A DNA stretch of 64,000 nucleotides from JAKFWF01 sp963750535 (GCA_963750535.1 CAVVRF010000008.1:1-64000); one strand, 5' to 3'. Counted from the stretch's first letter, positions 53,478-63,604 are shown. Program-made: numbers and translations. The notes: generated from the sequence alone by a model not told the origin.

Positions 53478-55170
53478 TCAGAACCGGTCCATGAGGCCGG
53501 AGTTGAGCAGCCGACGGTGGAACGCGAGGATCTCGCCGCGGTATTCGCAGCCGTGGTACTTGCCCTTGCACAGGGTCATCAACCGCATGCGTTCGCGATA
53601 TGTGTCGGGCAACGGCAAGCGCGCCGCTTCCATGATCACGGCTCCGAGATAAGGCACGTCGAGCACGTTGACGTCGGGAAGATCGGCGGGCTCGTAGCCG
53701 ACGCCGTCGGCCGAGTAGTACGTGACGAACGCGTTCGGGTGGCGCTCCATGGTCAGGACGCCGCGGCGATAGTCGGGCCCCAGGAGCTTGCGCGTGATGT
53801 CGGGCTGATGGTCGCCGTAATTGACGATCAGGAACCGCTCGCCGGGGAACCGCCGGGCGAGTTCTTTCTTCAGATAGCGATAGTCGATCGCCGCCATGCC
53901 TAGTCGGCGGAGGTATTCGTGGACCTCCTTGTCCGTGCCGGGACCGCCGCCTGCTACCTTCACCTTGGGCTCGTAGACGAAGTCATATTGACCGTGCGTG
54001 GCCTGGGTCTGGATATAGAGAAACAGCGGCTGCGTGCCGGATTTCACTTGCCTGGCGATCACGTCGAGGCCGGTCTCGTAAAAGAACCGATCGCGCTCGT
54101 TCGGGCGCCGGGATTTCTGATCGTTGGCATCGAGGACCTGGTGAAGCCCGATCCTGGAGTAGAACTGGTCGTTGGCCACGAAATTGCGCAGCATTGGATA
54201 GACCAGCACGTTGCGATAGCCGCAATTCTCGAGGAACTGCGGGAGCGCATCGCGCAGCTTGCCGGCCATCACGGCCTGGACGTAGGGGCGCATGCTGCCG
54301 AATGCGTGCGTCGACATGCCGGCCAGGATCGAGAACTCGCTGAGCCACGACGCGCCGGCGAACGTCTCGACCCGCAGCTTGCGCACGCTGCCATCCGCCG
54401 ACCGGAAGAACGGATCGATGCTGTGATCATATTCGAGCGCAGGGAAATATGACGGCGGGACCGTCGAACTCCTGGTGGATAAGGATTATGTGCGGTGCCG
54501 CCGCGACCGGCGCGCAGGACCGGGCGCCGACGAACGGTCCACCGGTGGCATTCACCGCGGCCTCGGCGAGGTTGCCCCGCCACAGCACGGCAGCCGTCTC
54601 CGACAGCGACGAGAAGAACGCCGAGACGTAGCGGTCGTCCGTGAAGAAGACAGCTTCGTGCAAAGGCGCGCGCAGATTGGCCGCGACACCGGTAATTCCG
54701 GCGAAGGCGAATGTCAGGGCGAGCGCGAAGCCCCTGCGCACCCGGCCTTCGTCGATCCGCCACATGCTTCTGGCGGCAATGGCGACGGCCACGACCGCCG
54801 CCGCCAGGGCAATCATATGGCTGCGGTAGCTCGTGAGCAGGAACGAGACTGTCGACCACGAGCTGAAATAGAAGATGATGTCGTAGGCGTGCAGGACCAT
54901 GTTCATGGTTTCCTGCTTTGCCCGTGACGCGAAGAATATGAGCGCGACCAGCAGGGTCGTCAGTACCAGGCTGAACAGCGGTTTGCGGGAAACGACCAGG
55001 ATCAGCCCGCCCATGGTCGCGGGTGCTGCGAGTGCGAACAGGATCTCGTAGAGGCCGCCCTCGAAGCAACTGATGTATGCGGCAAGCACGGCCGCACACA
55101 GGAGCGCGCCACCCCACAAAGCGCGGCGGGTCGACACCGATGCCGCCGGAACCAAGGTCACCACGCTCAT
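53478..55170 (-). CDS. Membrane sulfatase-fold protein, LTA-synthase/phosphoethanolamine-transferase-like (frameshifted)
   Basis: ~564 residues after removing one inserted T near 54463. The N-terminal ~200 residues contain five membrane segments (ALWGGALLCAAVLAAYISCF; MGGLILVVSRKPLFSLVLTT cut). The catalytic domain then opens PHIILIHQES(T)VPPSYFPALEYDHS, where the residue after HQES is the expected nucleophile region. It continues LSEFSILAGMSTHAFGSM, FLYIQTQATHGQYDF and VNYGDHQPDITR, the metal-site motifs of the alkaline-phosphatase-like superfamily. It probably modifies an envelope glycolipid or glycan (phosphoglycerol or phosphoethanolamine transfer). The exact substrate is inferred only. 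Confidence 0.82.
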
Positions 55171-55223
55171 TGCACCGTGTGCCCTATCGCACGGCTGGCC
55201 AACACTTCGGCTAGCCTACATGA

Positions 55224-55233
55224 CACTTAAGTG
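55224..55233. promoter_or_regulatory. Short palindrome upstream of the sulfatase gene
   Basis: CACTTAAGTG, flanked by ATGA and ACAT giving partial further symmetry, lies 54 bases before the sulfatase-gene start. It could be an operator; no regulator gene is adjacent. Confidence 0.25.
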
Positions 55234-55308
55234 ACATGAAAGTGCGTTGAGATTCCGGCGGTTTTTCAGAAAATGCGCGATGGCGACCCGGCGGCGGCGG
55301 AACAGCAG

Positions 55309-56022
55309 TCAGACACTGTCCTCGAGCCGGCAGTTGACCAGCAGCTCGGCGACTGCGGCCGTGTTGGGCAGCGCCAGGACGGTCGCCACCAATTCCGCGA
55401 GATCGCCGGGGTCGATCATCTCGGCGGCGGATATCTTCGTCGCATCGGCGGTCATGTCCGTACGGACGAATGACGGGCACACGGCGGTGGCGCGGACCCC
55501 CTTGTCCCAGCCGAGGCGGCGGGTGGCATGCGTCAGGGCCATGACCGCGAATTTGGTCATGTTGTAGGCGACGTTGTCGTTGCGCACCCGCTTGCCGGAC
55601 AGCGACGCCACGTTGATGACCCGACCGCTGCCGGTGGCTTCGAGGTGTGGCAGGCAGCACTTGATCATGTTGAGCGGCGCCTTGCAGTTCACCGCCCAGA
55701 TTTCGTCGAGCGTCGCCTCGTCGGCGTTACGGATCGTCATGTTTCGGCTGATCCCGGCATTGTTGACGAGGCCGTCGATACGGCCGAACCGAGCCGCGGC
55801 TGCCGCTACCCACGCGCTCTGGGAACCCCAGTCAGCCGCGTCGTAACGGGCCAGATGCACGCGTGATGCGTCCCAACCCTGGACGATCGATGCGAGTGCC
55901 TCTGGTTGCCTCGCCCCTAGTGAAAGACTGTAGCTGCGCCTGTACAACTCCTCGGCGATCGCCTTGCCGATGCCGCGGTTGGCGCCGGAAATCAGAACGA
56001 CACGGCCCTTGGGATCGAGCAT
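55309..56022 (-). CDS. Short-chain dehydrogenase/reductase (SDR)
   Basis: 237 residues. Coenzyme motif VVLISGANRGIGKAIAEEL with Arg in SLGARQ after strand 2 (NADP(H)-leaning), NNAGISRNMTIRN, catalytic Ser in NVASLSGKR and YNMTK. The C-terminal part is short (ends LLVNCRLEDSV) without the usual VDGG tail. It follows the D-amino-acid-oxidase-like gene by 10 bases on the same strand, so it belongs to the catabolic block to the right. Confidence 0.88.
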   Translation of the reverse strand: MLDPKGRVVLISGANRGIGKAIAEELYRRSYSLSLGARQPEALASIVQGWDASRVHLARYDAADWGSQSAWVAAAAARFGRIDGLVNNAGISRNMTIRNADEATLDEIWAVNCKAPLNMIKCCLPHLEATGSGRVINVASLSGKRVRNDNVAYNMTKFAVMALTHATRRLGWDKGVRATAVCPSFVRTDMTADATKISAAEMIDPGDLAELVATVLALPNTAAVAELLVNCRLEDSV

Positions 56023-56032
56023 CGGAGTAACC

Positions 56033-57188
56033 TCAACCGTGCAACGTCAATGCCGCCTGCGCCGCCGGCGGTGCGCGGAACCTGGCGACGCGGAAAGCGT
56101 CGAGCGGCAGCGAGGTCGGCCGGCCAAGTGCAAGCTCGGCCACCAGCCGGCCGACCATCGGGCCGATGCCGAAGCCGTGGCCGGAGAAGCCGGCGGCGAT
56201 TACCAGCCCCTCGACCTCCTCGGGCGCATCGATCACCGGCAGTGCATCGGGGGTGAGGTCGATCAGACCGCCCCACACCTGCTGCGACCCCGGCCGTTTC
56301 GACGATCGGCAGCACCGCGCCGACCCGCCGGATCATCTCGGCCACCGTTCGACCATCCGGCTGGAGGTCGTCCTGCCGCCATCCGGCCAGCCGATTTGGC
56401 CAGCCGCCGATACCCGTGGTGATGCGCAGGCGCCCGTCGACTTCCTGACGTCCGGCGCAATCGGCGTTGGCGACCCCGAACACCTGCTCGAACGCCGAAG
56501 GCACCGGCACCGTTTGAAGCACCGAAACGATCATCGGCTGCATCGGCAAGTCGACGCGGAGCGGTGCGAGCAGCTCGGGCGCATGCACGCCGGCGGCAAT
56601 GACGACGCGATCGGCCGAGACAATGCCGTCGGCCGTGGCGACGCCGGTGACGCGACCGCCGCTGGTAACGATATGCTCGACTGCTGCCCCCTCGCGGATC
56701 ACGGCGCCGGCGCGCCGTGCGGCGGCGGCAAGGCAATGCGCGGTCTTGACCGGGTTGGCATGACCGTCAGTCGGACAGAAGGATGCCGCGAGCACCGTCG
56801 GGGCAAGCGCCGGCGCGACTGCCCGTACGGCTGCGTTGCCCAGGAGGAGATCGAGCTTCAGGCCGAGGTCGGCCTGGCTGGCGACCATCGAGCGGATGGT
56901 CTCGACCTCCGCCTCGGTGCGGGCAAGCCGAAGGTTGCCGCGCTGGCGGTATTCGACATCGCCATCGAGGTTCTCGCCGAGGGTCTGCCACATCTCGACG
57001 GCGGCGCGCGCCAGCGGCAGCTCGGCCGGATCGCGTCCGGACTGGCGCACACCCCCGAGTGTCCAGCCGGACGCCATCGCCGCGAGCCCGCGCGCCTCGA
57101 GCAGTGTCACACTGCTGCCGGCGCGCGCCAGATTGAGCGCGGTGCTCAGTCCGATGATGCCGCCGCCGATCACCGCCACGTCCGGCAT
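56033..57188 (-). CDS. FAD-dependent oxidoreductase, DadA/D-amino-acid-oxidase-like (frameshifted)
   Basis: ~385 residues after repair. The N-terminal FAD motif is VAVIGGGIIGLSTALNLARAG with LEARGLAAMASG (GxGxxG, then E). The middle part is PTDGHANPVKTAHCLAAAARRAGA, and a substrate-domain end is supplied by a second frame after an indel near 56282 (MWGGLIDLTPDALPVID ... GFSGHGFGIGPMVGRLVAEL). The final GHGFGIGP motif is typical of glycine/D-amino-acid oxidases and sarcosine-type enzymes. Start ATG 57188. It sits between an SDR and a cupin in a catabolic block; the amine or amino-acid substrate is unknown. Confidence 0.85.
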
Positions 57189-57235
57189 GCTGTCTCCTCG
57201 TGTCCACCAGCGTGGCGCTTGCTGCGACCGACCGG

Positions 57236-57625
57236 TCAGCCTGCGACCTCGTCCGTTACCGGTGATGTTATCACCAGGAACACCAGGTCGGCCAAACCGG
57301 AGTTCGAGATCGCGTGCTCGATGCCCGGCGGCAAGTAGATGACGTCGTGCTTGCGGACAACCTGGCTCTTGCCGGCGATCTCCATCAGGCCCTCGCCCTC
57401 GAGCACGTGATAGATCTGCTCCTGAACCTTGTGGGTGTGCACCGCGACCCGGGCCATCGGCTGGTACATCGAGATGCGATAGTCGAGGTGCTTCGATCCG
57501 GCCGTCTCCGGCATGACCAGGGGCTTCGAGAGCGCGCCGCCGAAATGGTTCGGAAACTCGCGCCACGGCACCTCGGCAATGTTGCGAATGAACGCCTTGG
57601 GGGTGGGGTTGGTCATCGTATGCAA
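57236..57625 (-). CDS. Cupin-domain protein
   Basis: 129-residue cupin with VAVHTHKVQEQIYHVLEGEG (HxH..E..G motif 1) and DVIYLPPGIEHAISNSG (motif 2, GxxH). ATG 57616 is an alternative start. A small single-domain cupin without other features, probably metal-binding. Its place between the ThDP enzyme and the DadA-like enzyme suggests a role in the same pathway, as isomerase, dioxygenase or sensor. Confidence 0.82.
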   Translation of the reverse strand: MHTMTNPTPKAFIRNIAEVPWREFPNHFGGALSKPLVMPETAGSKHLDYRISMYQPMARVAVHTHKVQEQIYHVLEGEGLMEIAGKSQVVRKHDVIYLPPGIEHAISNSGLADLVFLVITSPVTDEVAG

Positions 57626-57703
57626 TCCTTCAGGTGAATGGCTCCTCTCACACTGCCATGCCCGCCTTCGCGGGGGGCGGTGCGCAGGTGATGGCGCTGG
57701 ATG

Positions 57704-59491
57704 CTAGGTCTGCCCCGGCACCCACGGCTTGCCGAAGCCCGGCTCGCGATAGGGCGTCGGCGGCAGATGCCAGCTTCCGGTGGCCGGTGGGCGCACCTCG
57801 GCGTCCACGTGCACGTCGAGCAGGAATGGCTTGTTTGACGCCACCGCGTGCTCCAGCGCGCCCTTGAAATCCTCCGACTTGGTGATCGTGAGCGCGTCGA
57901 CGCCCGAGGCCTTGGCCCAGCCGGCGAAGTCCGGATTGTAGGGAGTGTTGTTGGCGCCTGAGTGGAACATGGTGCCGAGCTCGCGACCGCCGAACATGCC
58001 GAGCTGGATGTCGCGGATCGAGACCCAGCCGAAGTTGTTCCACAACACCCAGACGACCGGGATCTGGTACTCGACCGCGGTGCACAGCACGTGCGGCACC
58101 ATGGTGAAGCTGCCGTCGCCGACGATCGACACGCAAGGCCGGTCCGGCGCGGCGAGCTTCGCGCCCAGCACCCCGGCGGCGCCGAAGCCCATGCCGGAGA
58201 AACCCCACGAGTTCAGCATCGTCTGCGGCTTCCGGGCATTCCAGAACTGCATGTACCAGTTGTGGTTGACGCCGACGTCGCAGGCCAGGATCGCGTTGTC
58301 GGGCAGCACCGCCTGGCAGTCCGCCACCACCCGCTCGGGGCGAATCGGCGACGCGTGCATGGCGAAGCTCGGCGCGGTGAACTTGTCCCACGCGGCGCGC
58401 CACGTCTCGATGTCGGCGTGCCAGGCGTCGAGCGTACCGCCGCGCTTGACGCCGCGGCGATCGAGGTCGGCCAGCAATTGGCGCAGGAAGGTGCGGGCAT
58501 CGGCCAAGACTCCGATGTCCGGCGGGTAGTTGCGGCCGATCTCGCTCGGGTCGACGTCGACATGGATCAGCTTGGTGTGCGGGAAGTTCCACGAGTAGCC
58601 GGGCAGCCAGGATGAAGCCGAGCGGTCGTCGAAGCGGGCGCCGAGGGTCAGCACCACGTCGGCGTGGCGGCCGGCCTGGTTTGCCGGGTAGGCGCCGTTG
58701 CGGCCGATGAAGCCGAGTGACAGCGGGTCCGTCATGTCGAGGCAGCCCATGCCGTTGGGCGAGGAGATCACCGGGATGCCGAGCTTGTGCACGAACGCGG
58801 TGAGCTCGGCGCTGCCCTCGGACAGCGTCACGCCGTGACCGATGAAGATCGCCGGCCGCTTGGCGGCGAGGATCAGGTCGAGGGCGGCTGAAACCTCATC
58901 CGGCGAAGCGCCGCTGCGCTGGGCATTGAGCTTGGGCGACGCCGGCGGCAGCTCGACGTCATCCTCCTCCTGGAACACGTTGAACGGAATATCGACGTTG
59001 ACCGGGCCAGGGCGGCCCTGCAGCATCGTTGTCGTCGCCTGGCGAAGCGCCAGGGGCAGCATGTCGACGCGCGTCGGCTGGAAGCTGCGCTTGACGACCG
59101 GCCGAATGATGTTCGGGAAGTCGGCCTGGAAGTGGCGGTTGATCTCCTGGAACGGGCTGCGATTGAACTGGCCGGTGGGAACGTTGGCGGTGATGGCGAG
59201 GATGGCCGACGAGTCGGACAACGCCACCGCCAGCGGCATCACGATGTTGCACGATCCCGGCCCGCAGGAGGTGAGAGTGGCGACCGCCTCGTGGCGGACG
59301 CGAAAGTAGGCATCGGCCATGTGCGCCGCGACCTGCTCGTGGCGCGGCGAGACCAGCTTGATGCGGTCGCGGTGCGCGTGCAGGGCGTCGAGCAGACCGA
59401 CGTTGCCGTGGCCGCAAATGCCGAACACGTACGGCATCTTGTTGTTGATCAGGTGCTCGGTGATGAGCTCCGCACCCTTCATGCGCGTCAT
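57704..59491 (-). CDS. Thiamine-diphosphate-dependent enzyme (acetolactate-synthase-like)
   Basis: 595 residues of the POX/AHAS fold. The N-terminal PYR domain has the catalytic Glu in SPRHEQVAAHMADAYFR. The central domain carries the nucleotide-like fold (RPAIFIGHGVTLS). The C-terminal PP domain has the ThDP motif GDGSFTMVPHVLCTAVEYQIPVVWVLWNN (GDG...NN, cut). Start 59491 (MTRMKGAEL) follows GGAGG; 59515 (MNASVEG) is also possible. Enzymes of this fold decarboxylate 2-keto acids or make acyloins. There is no small regulatory subunit next door, so it is not a standard AHAS. A catabolic decarboxylase/ligase is more likely. Confidence 0.88.
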   Translation of the reverse strand: MTRMKGAELITEHLINNKMPYVFGICGHGNVGLLDALHAHRDRIKLVSPRHEQVAAHMADAYFRVRHEAVATLTSCGPGSCNIVMPLAVALSDSSAILAITANVPTGQFNRSPFQEINRHFQADFPNIIRPVVKRSFQPTRVDMLPLALRQATTTMLQGRPGPVNVDIPFNVFQEEDDVELPPASPKLNAQRSGASPDEVSAALDLILAAKRPAIFIGHGVTLSEGSAELTAFVHKLGIPVISSPNGMGCLDMTDPLSLGFIGRNGAYPANQAGRHADVVLTLGARFDDRSASSWLPGYSWNFPHTKLIHVDVDPSEIGRNYPPDIGVLADARTFLRQLLADLDRRGVKRGGTLDAWHADIETWRAAWDKFTAPSFAMHASPIRPERVVADCQAVLPDNAILACDVGVNHNWYMQFWNARKPQTMLNSWGFSGMGFGAAGVLGAKLAAPDRPCVSIVGDGSFTMVPHVLCTAVEYQIPVVWVLWNNFGWVSIRDIQLGMFGGRELGTMFHSGANNTPYNPDFAGWAKASGVDALTITKSEDFKGALEHAVASNKPFLLDVHVDAEVRPPATGSWHLPPTPYREPGFGKPWVPGQT

Positions 59492-59556
59492 GGCGCCCTC
59501 CACGCTTGCATTCATCCGGTACACCGCCGCTTCCGTCTCGGGGTGTTCCTTGCGGC

Positions 59557-59586
59557 AATATAGAATGACATTCGATATTATGAAAA
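59557..59586 (-). promoter_or_regulatory. Possible sigma-70 promoter before the ThDP-enzyme gene
   Basis: On the minus strand TTTTCA (59581-59586), 18 bases, TATATT (59557-59562), in a short AT-rich patch 66 bases before the preferred start. It is the only AT-rich segment in this otherwise GC-rich block. Confidence 0.3.
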
Positions 59587-59643
59587 CGAGTTTCGAGTAG
59601 GTGCCGACCTGAGGCCGCGACGGCAGTGGGCCGTGCTCGGCTG

Positions 59644-61458
59644 TCAGCTCTTGTGGTGCACCTGGCTGCGGCCGTAGACGGGCGTGGGGACGCCTTCGAA
59701 GCGTGCCTTCAATTGCAAGGCGAGGGTGAGAGAATAGAGCCGCGACTGGAACAGGTTGCCGCCGTGGAACCACAGGTTCTCCTGCGCGGTCGGCTTCCAC
59801 ATGTTGCGCAGCTCGCCCTCCCATGGGCCCGGGTCGCCGGCCGTATCCGAGCCGACGCCCCAGCACTTGCCGACCTTGTCCGCAACCTCCTGGCTGATCA
59901 GTCTGGCGGCCCAGCCGTTCATCGAGCCGTAGCCGGTGGCGTAGACGATGAGGTCGGCCGGGAGCCGCGAGCCATCGCTGAGGCGCACGCCATCGGGTGC
60001 CAGCCGGTCAACCTCGACACGGGACTTGAGTGCGATCTTGCCGCTGGCGATCAGCTCGCTGGCGCCGACGTCGATGTAGTAGCCGGAGCCGCGGCGGATG
60101 TAGGAGGTGTGGATGCCCGAGCCGTCGTCGCCGAAGTGGTACATGAACCCGGCCTTGCCGAGGCGTTCGTACAGATCGCGATCGTGCTCCCGGATCTTGT
60201 CGTAGACTTTTATGTGGCGGCGCGGCGCAATGCGATAGGGCACCGAGGCGTTGATCAGATCGGCGATCTCGGTGGTGATGCCGCCGGCGACCGCTGCTTC
60301 CGAGTAGAGCGGCCCCAACGCCAGCTCCATCAAGGTTTCCGACTTGGCGACGATGGTGGGCGAGCGCTGCACCATGGTGACCTCGGCGTCGTGCTCCCAC
60401 AACTCGGCCGCGATGTCGTGGGCGGAGTTGTTCGAGCCGATGACGACGCAGCGCTTGCCGGCGTAGGGCGCGCCCGAGGCGAAGCCGCTCGAGTGGCATT
60501 GCTCGCCATTGAACAGGTCCTGGCCGGGGAACGAGGGGTAGTTCGGCACGCCGGACATGCCGGTCGCCAGGACCAGATGCTTCGGAGCCAGCGTCATCGG
60601 CTTGCCCTCGCGCACGACGTCGACGCGCCACTCGCCCTTGGCCGGGTCGTAGGCGGCCCGTTTGCACTCGGTCGAGCCCCAGTAGTTGAGCTCCATCACC
60701 TTGGTGTACATCTCGAGCCAGTCGCCGAGCTTGTCCTTGGGCGAGAACACCGGCCAATGGGCTGGGAACGGAATATACGGCAGATGGTCGTACCAGACCG
60801 AGTCGTGCAGGCACAGCGACCGGTAGCGCTGGCGCCAGGTGTCGCCGGCCTTGGGATGACGTTCGATGATCAGCGTCGGCACGCCCAGCTGCTTCAGGCG
60901 GGCGCCAAGCGCGATGCCGCCCTGGCCGCCGCCGACCACGACGCAGTAGGGCTGGCGGGTAACGCCGAGCTCGGCTTCCTCGGCCCGCTTGACCTCGCTC
61001 CACGACTTGCGCCCGCGATGGACGCCGTGCAGCGCGCCGTTCGGGCGCAGGAAGCCCTGCCTTTCGGGATAGTCATCGAGGCGGCGCAGCGAGGTCAGCA
61101 GCGTCCAGCAGCGGCCGTCCTTGAGGCGGACGAAGCCGTCACCGTTGCCGAGGCGGGTCTTGATCGACAACCGCGCCTCGATCACGGCGCCGTCGCTCTG
61201 CGCGTCCGCCACCCGTTTCGCCGAGAATGGCAGCGTATCGGCGAGCCGGGCCTGCAGCATGTCGGCGATGGCGGCGCGGCCGTCTTGCGTCGTGATGTTC
61301 CAGGTAAAGGCGACGAGATCGCGCCAGAAGCACTCGGCGGGATCGAAAAGCGCCGTCACCGCGGCGATGTCGCGGCGCGCGAGCGCGTCGCAAAAAGACG
61401 TGAGCCACCGGTCGATGGCAGCATTCGGATCGGCCATGGCGCTATCGCTCTCTCTCAT
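59644..61458 (-). CDS. Flavin-containing monooxygenase with N-terminal NTF2/SnoaL-like domain
   Basis: ~604 residues. An N-terminal ~140-residue SnoaL/NTF2-like domain (AIDRWLTSFCDALARRDIAAVTALFDP) is fused to a flavin-containing monooxygenase. That part has FAD motif VVVGGGQGGIALGARLKQLG with DTWRQRYRSLCLH, NADPH motif CVVIGSNNSAHDIAAELWEH, and ATGYGSMNGWAA near the C-terminus. The start at 61458 overlaps the SDR stop by four bases (ATGA). ATG 61437 is an alternative, but the domain is complete either way. FMOs hydroxylate N or S atoms or carry out Baeyer-Villiger reactions. The substrate is probably shared with the neighbouring SDR and ThDP enzyme. Confidence 0.88.
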   Translation of the reverse strand: MRESDSAMADPNAAIDRWLTSFCDALARRDIAAVTALFDPAECFWRDLVAFTWNITTQDGRAAIADMLQARLADTLPFSAKRVADAQSDGAVIEARLSIKTRLGNGDGFVRLKDGRCWTLLTSLRRLDDYPERQGFLRPNGALHGVHRGRKSWSEVKRAEEAELGVTRQPYCVVVGGGQGGIALGARLKQLGVPTLIIERHPKAGDTWRQRYRSLCLHDSVWYDHLPYIPFPAHWPVFSPKDKLGDWLEMYTKVMELNYWGSTECKRAAYDPAKGEWRVDVVREGKPMTLAPKHLVLATGMSGVPNYPSFPGQDLFNGEQCHSSGFASGAPYAGKRCVVIGSNNSAHDIAAELWEHDAEVTMVQRSPTIVAKSETLMELALGPLYSEAAVAGGITTEIADLINASVPYRIAPRRHIKVYDKIREHDRDLYERLGKAGFMYHFGDDGSGIHTSYIRRGSGYYIDVGASELIASGKIALKSRVEVDRLAPDGVRLSDGSRLPADLIVYATGYGSMNGWAARLISQEVADKVGKCWGVGSDTAGDPGPWEGELRNMWKPTAQENLWFHGGNLFQSRLYSLTLALQLKARFEGVPTPVYGRSQVHHKS

Positions 61459-62258
61459 GCCGCGGTCACACCGCCGTCGACCACCAGCGCAGAGCCGGTC
61501 ATGAATTTGGCATCGTCGGAGGCGAGGAACAGGATCGCCCGGGCGATGTCGTCGGCGGTTCCGAGGCGGCCGATCGGGTGCATCGCCCGCGAATTCTCCT
61601 TGGCGACTTCGATATCGTTGGTCTTGAGCAGTGTCATGCGGCGCTGGAACGTCTGCTCGCCCATGTCGGTTTCTATCACGCCTGGATGCACCGAGTTGAC
61701 CCGGATGCGATCGCCCTTGCGGGCGAAGGCGAGAGCGGTCGACTTGGTGAACAGGGTGACGCCGCCCTTGGTCATCGAATAGAGCGGATCGAGGTGCGAG
61801 CCGACGATGCCTGCGATCGACGCGAGGTTGACGATGGCGCTGCCGTGCGGGCTTGCTGAGCCGCTGGCGCGCAGCGCCGGCGCGGCGATCTTGGTGCCGA
61901 GGAAGACGCCGGTCATGTTGACCGCGACGAGGCGGTTCCAATCGGCAAGCGTCGCCTCCTCGAAATCGCGGCCGGTGAAGATGCCGGCATTGTTGACGAG
62001 GATGTCGAGCTTGCCGAACTGCTGCGACGCCGCCGCCACCGCCGCCTTCCACGAGGCTTCGCTGGTCACGTCGAGGTCGACGAAGGCGGCCTTGCCGCCA
62101 GCCGCCTTGATGCCTCGAACGGTTTCCGTCCCAAGGTCGACGAGAATGTCGCCCACGACCACCGCGGCCCCGGCTCCTGCCATCAGTCGAGCGGTTTCGG
62201 CTCCGATGCCGCGTGCAGCGCCGGAAATGAGCGCTACTTTGCCGTCGAGCCTGTTCAT
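61455..62258 (-). CDS. Short-chain dehydrogenase/reductase (SDR)
   Basis: 267 residues. Motifs are VALISGAARGIGAETARLM with Asp in VVGDILVDLG (NAD type), NNAGIFTGRDFEE, catalytic Ser in VNLASIAGI and YSMTKGG, and the classical C-terminus FMTGSALVVDGG. Translationally coupled to the FMO (ATGA). Divergent from the DUF486 gene with ~230 bases between, which must contain both promoters. Confidence 0.9.
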   Translation of the reverse strand: MNRLDGKVALISGAARGIGAETARLMAGAGAAVVVGDILVDLGTETVRGIKAAGGKAAFVDLDVTSEASWKAAVAAASQQFGKLDILVNNAGIFTGRDFEEATLADWNRLVAVNMTGVFLGTKIAAPALRASGSASPHGSAIVNLASIAGIVGSHLDPLYSMTKGGVTLFTKSTALAFARKGDRIRVNSVHPGVIETDMGEQTFQRRMTLLKTNDIEVAKENSRAMHPIGRLGTADDIARAILFLASDDAKFMTGSALVVDGGVTAA

Positions 62259-62489
62259 GGACGTGCCCCCTGATGCTGCTGCCGGCTTCGCCGCCGCCGG
62301 TGTTTCGGCGATGTAATCACCCGGCAACAGTGCGTGGAAGCATTGCCGGCGCAAGGCTGGCATGTGCCGCTCCGACCCGGCTACGATCCAATCGGCCGGA
62401 GCGATGTGCCCGGTCGCGCGCTGTCGCGCGCCGCGGGTGCGGCACGCGCTGCCGCATCGACGGGGTTAACGGAAGAGGGAACCTGCTGC

Positions 62490-62852
62490 GTGATCAAAGC
62501 CATCTCGGCCTGGCCGCACCTGGCGCCGGTGCTGTTGCTGCTCGGCTCCAACGTATTCATGACGGTGGCCTGGTACGGCCACCTGAAGTTCAAGAGCACG
62601 GCGCTCGTCATCGCGATCGTCGCGTCGTGGAGCATTGCGCTGGTGGAATATTGCATGGCCGTTCCGGCCAATCGCATCGGCCACGCGGTCTACTCCGCGG
62701 CCGAGCTCAAGACCATGCAGGAGGTGATCACGCTGCTGGTGTTCGCCGGGTTCTCCGTGGTCTATCTAAAGGAGCCGCTGACATGGAATCATGCCGTCGG
62801 CTTCATGCTGATCGCGGCCGGCGCCGCCTTCGTGTTCTCGGGGCGCGCGTGA
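62490..62852 (+). CDS. DUF486-family small membrane protein (DMT-like)
   Basis: 120 residues from GTG 62490 (VIKAISAWPH); longer in-frame upstream extensions are low-complexity and not family-like. It has four membrane segments (APVLLLLGSNVFMTVAWYGHL; STALVIAIVASWSIALVEY; TLLVFAGFSVVYLKEPL; AVGFMLIAAGAAFVFSG) and the conserved KTMQEVITLLVF/LTWNHAVGFM stretch of DUF486. Distantly related to drug/metabolite transporters; function unknown. Confidence 0.85.
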   Translation: MIKAISAWPHLAPVLLLLGSNVFMTVAWYGHLKFKSTALVIAIVASWSIALVEYCMAVPANRIGHAVYSAAELKTMQEVITLLVFAGFSVVYLKEPLTWNHAVGFMLIAAGAAFVFSGRA

Positions 62853-62877
62853 CCCGAGCAGGAATGGAGAAAGGTCG

Positions 62878-63583
62878 ATGACCGAGAACTCGCGTGGCGT
62901 TGGTGACCGGTGCCAATCGTGGCATCGGGCTCGAGATCGTGCGCCAGCTCAGCCGGCTGGGCGTGGTGGCGGTGATCGCCGCGCGCGATGTCGGCAAGGG
63001 AAATCAGGCGGCCGCCGAGCTCAGATCGGAGGGTCTTGATCCGCCGGTCGTGCAACTGGACGTCAACGACCCGCAAAGCATCGCGCGTGGCGTCGCCGAT
63101 GCCGCGCAGTTTCATGGCCACATCGACATCCTGGTCAACAATGCCGGCATTCTGCTCGACAAGAGGACGTCCGTCTTCGATGTGTCGGCGGACGTGGTGT
63201 CCAGGCAGTTCGTGACGAACGCGATCGGCCCGCTGCTTGTCATGCAGGCCGTCATCCCGCGTATGAGGGAGCGCGGGTACGGGCGGATCGTGAACGTGTC
63301 GACGATGCTCGCGCAATTGAAGGACATGGGTGGCGGCTATCCCGGCTACCGCATGTCCAAGGTTGCGCTCAATGCCTTGACGCGCGTGGTGGCGTCCGAG
63401 GTCGGCCCGGCCAACATCAAGGTCAATGCCATGAGCCCCGGCTGGGTCGCGACCGACATGGGCGGACCGGATGCGACCAGGACCGTTGTCGAGGGCGCCG
63501 ATACCGCGGTCTGGCTGGCAACCCTTCCCGACGACGGCCCGACCGGCGGCTTCTTCGACAGCCGCAAGCAGGTGGCCTGGTAG
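62878..63583 (+). CDS. Short-chain dehydrogenase/reductase (SDR), frameshifted near its start
   Basis: ~235 residues. The best start is ATG 62878 (MTENSR), 25 bases after the DUF486 gene and preceded by GGAG. An indel near 62893 then leads into RVALVTGANRGIGLEIV in the next frame. The rest is intact: VIAARD after strand 2 (Arg, NADP(H)-type), NNAGILLDKR, Ser in VNVSTMLAQ and YRMSK. The carbonyl-reductase-like C-terminus is PTGGFFDSRKQVAW. This subgroup includes carbonyl reductases and quinone-reducing SDRs. Confidence 0.87.
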
Positions 63584-63604
63584 CAGGCGCTCATGCAGCG
63601 CGCA

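Noticed and set aside
59626..61782. Long plus-strand frame antisense to the FMO
   Set aside because: The translation is arginine/histidine/valine-rich without motifs; the minus-strand FMO with its FAD and NADPH motifs is certain.
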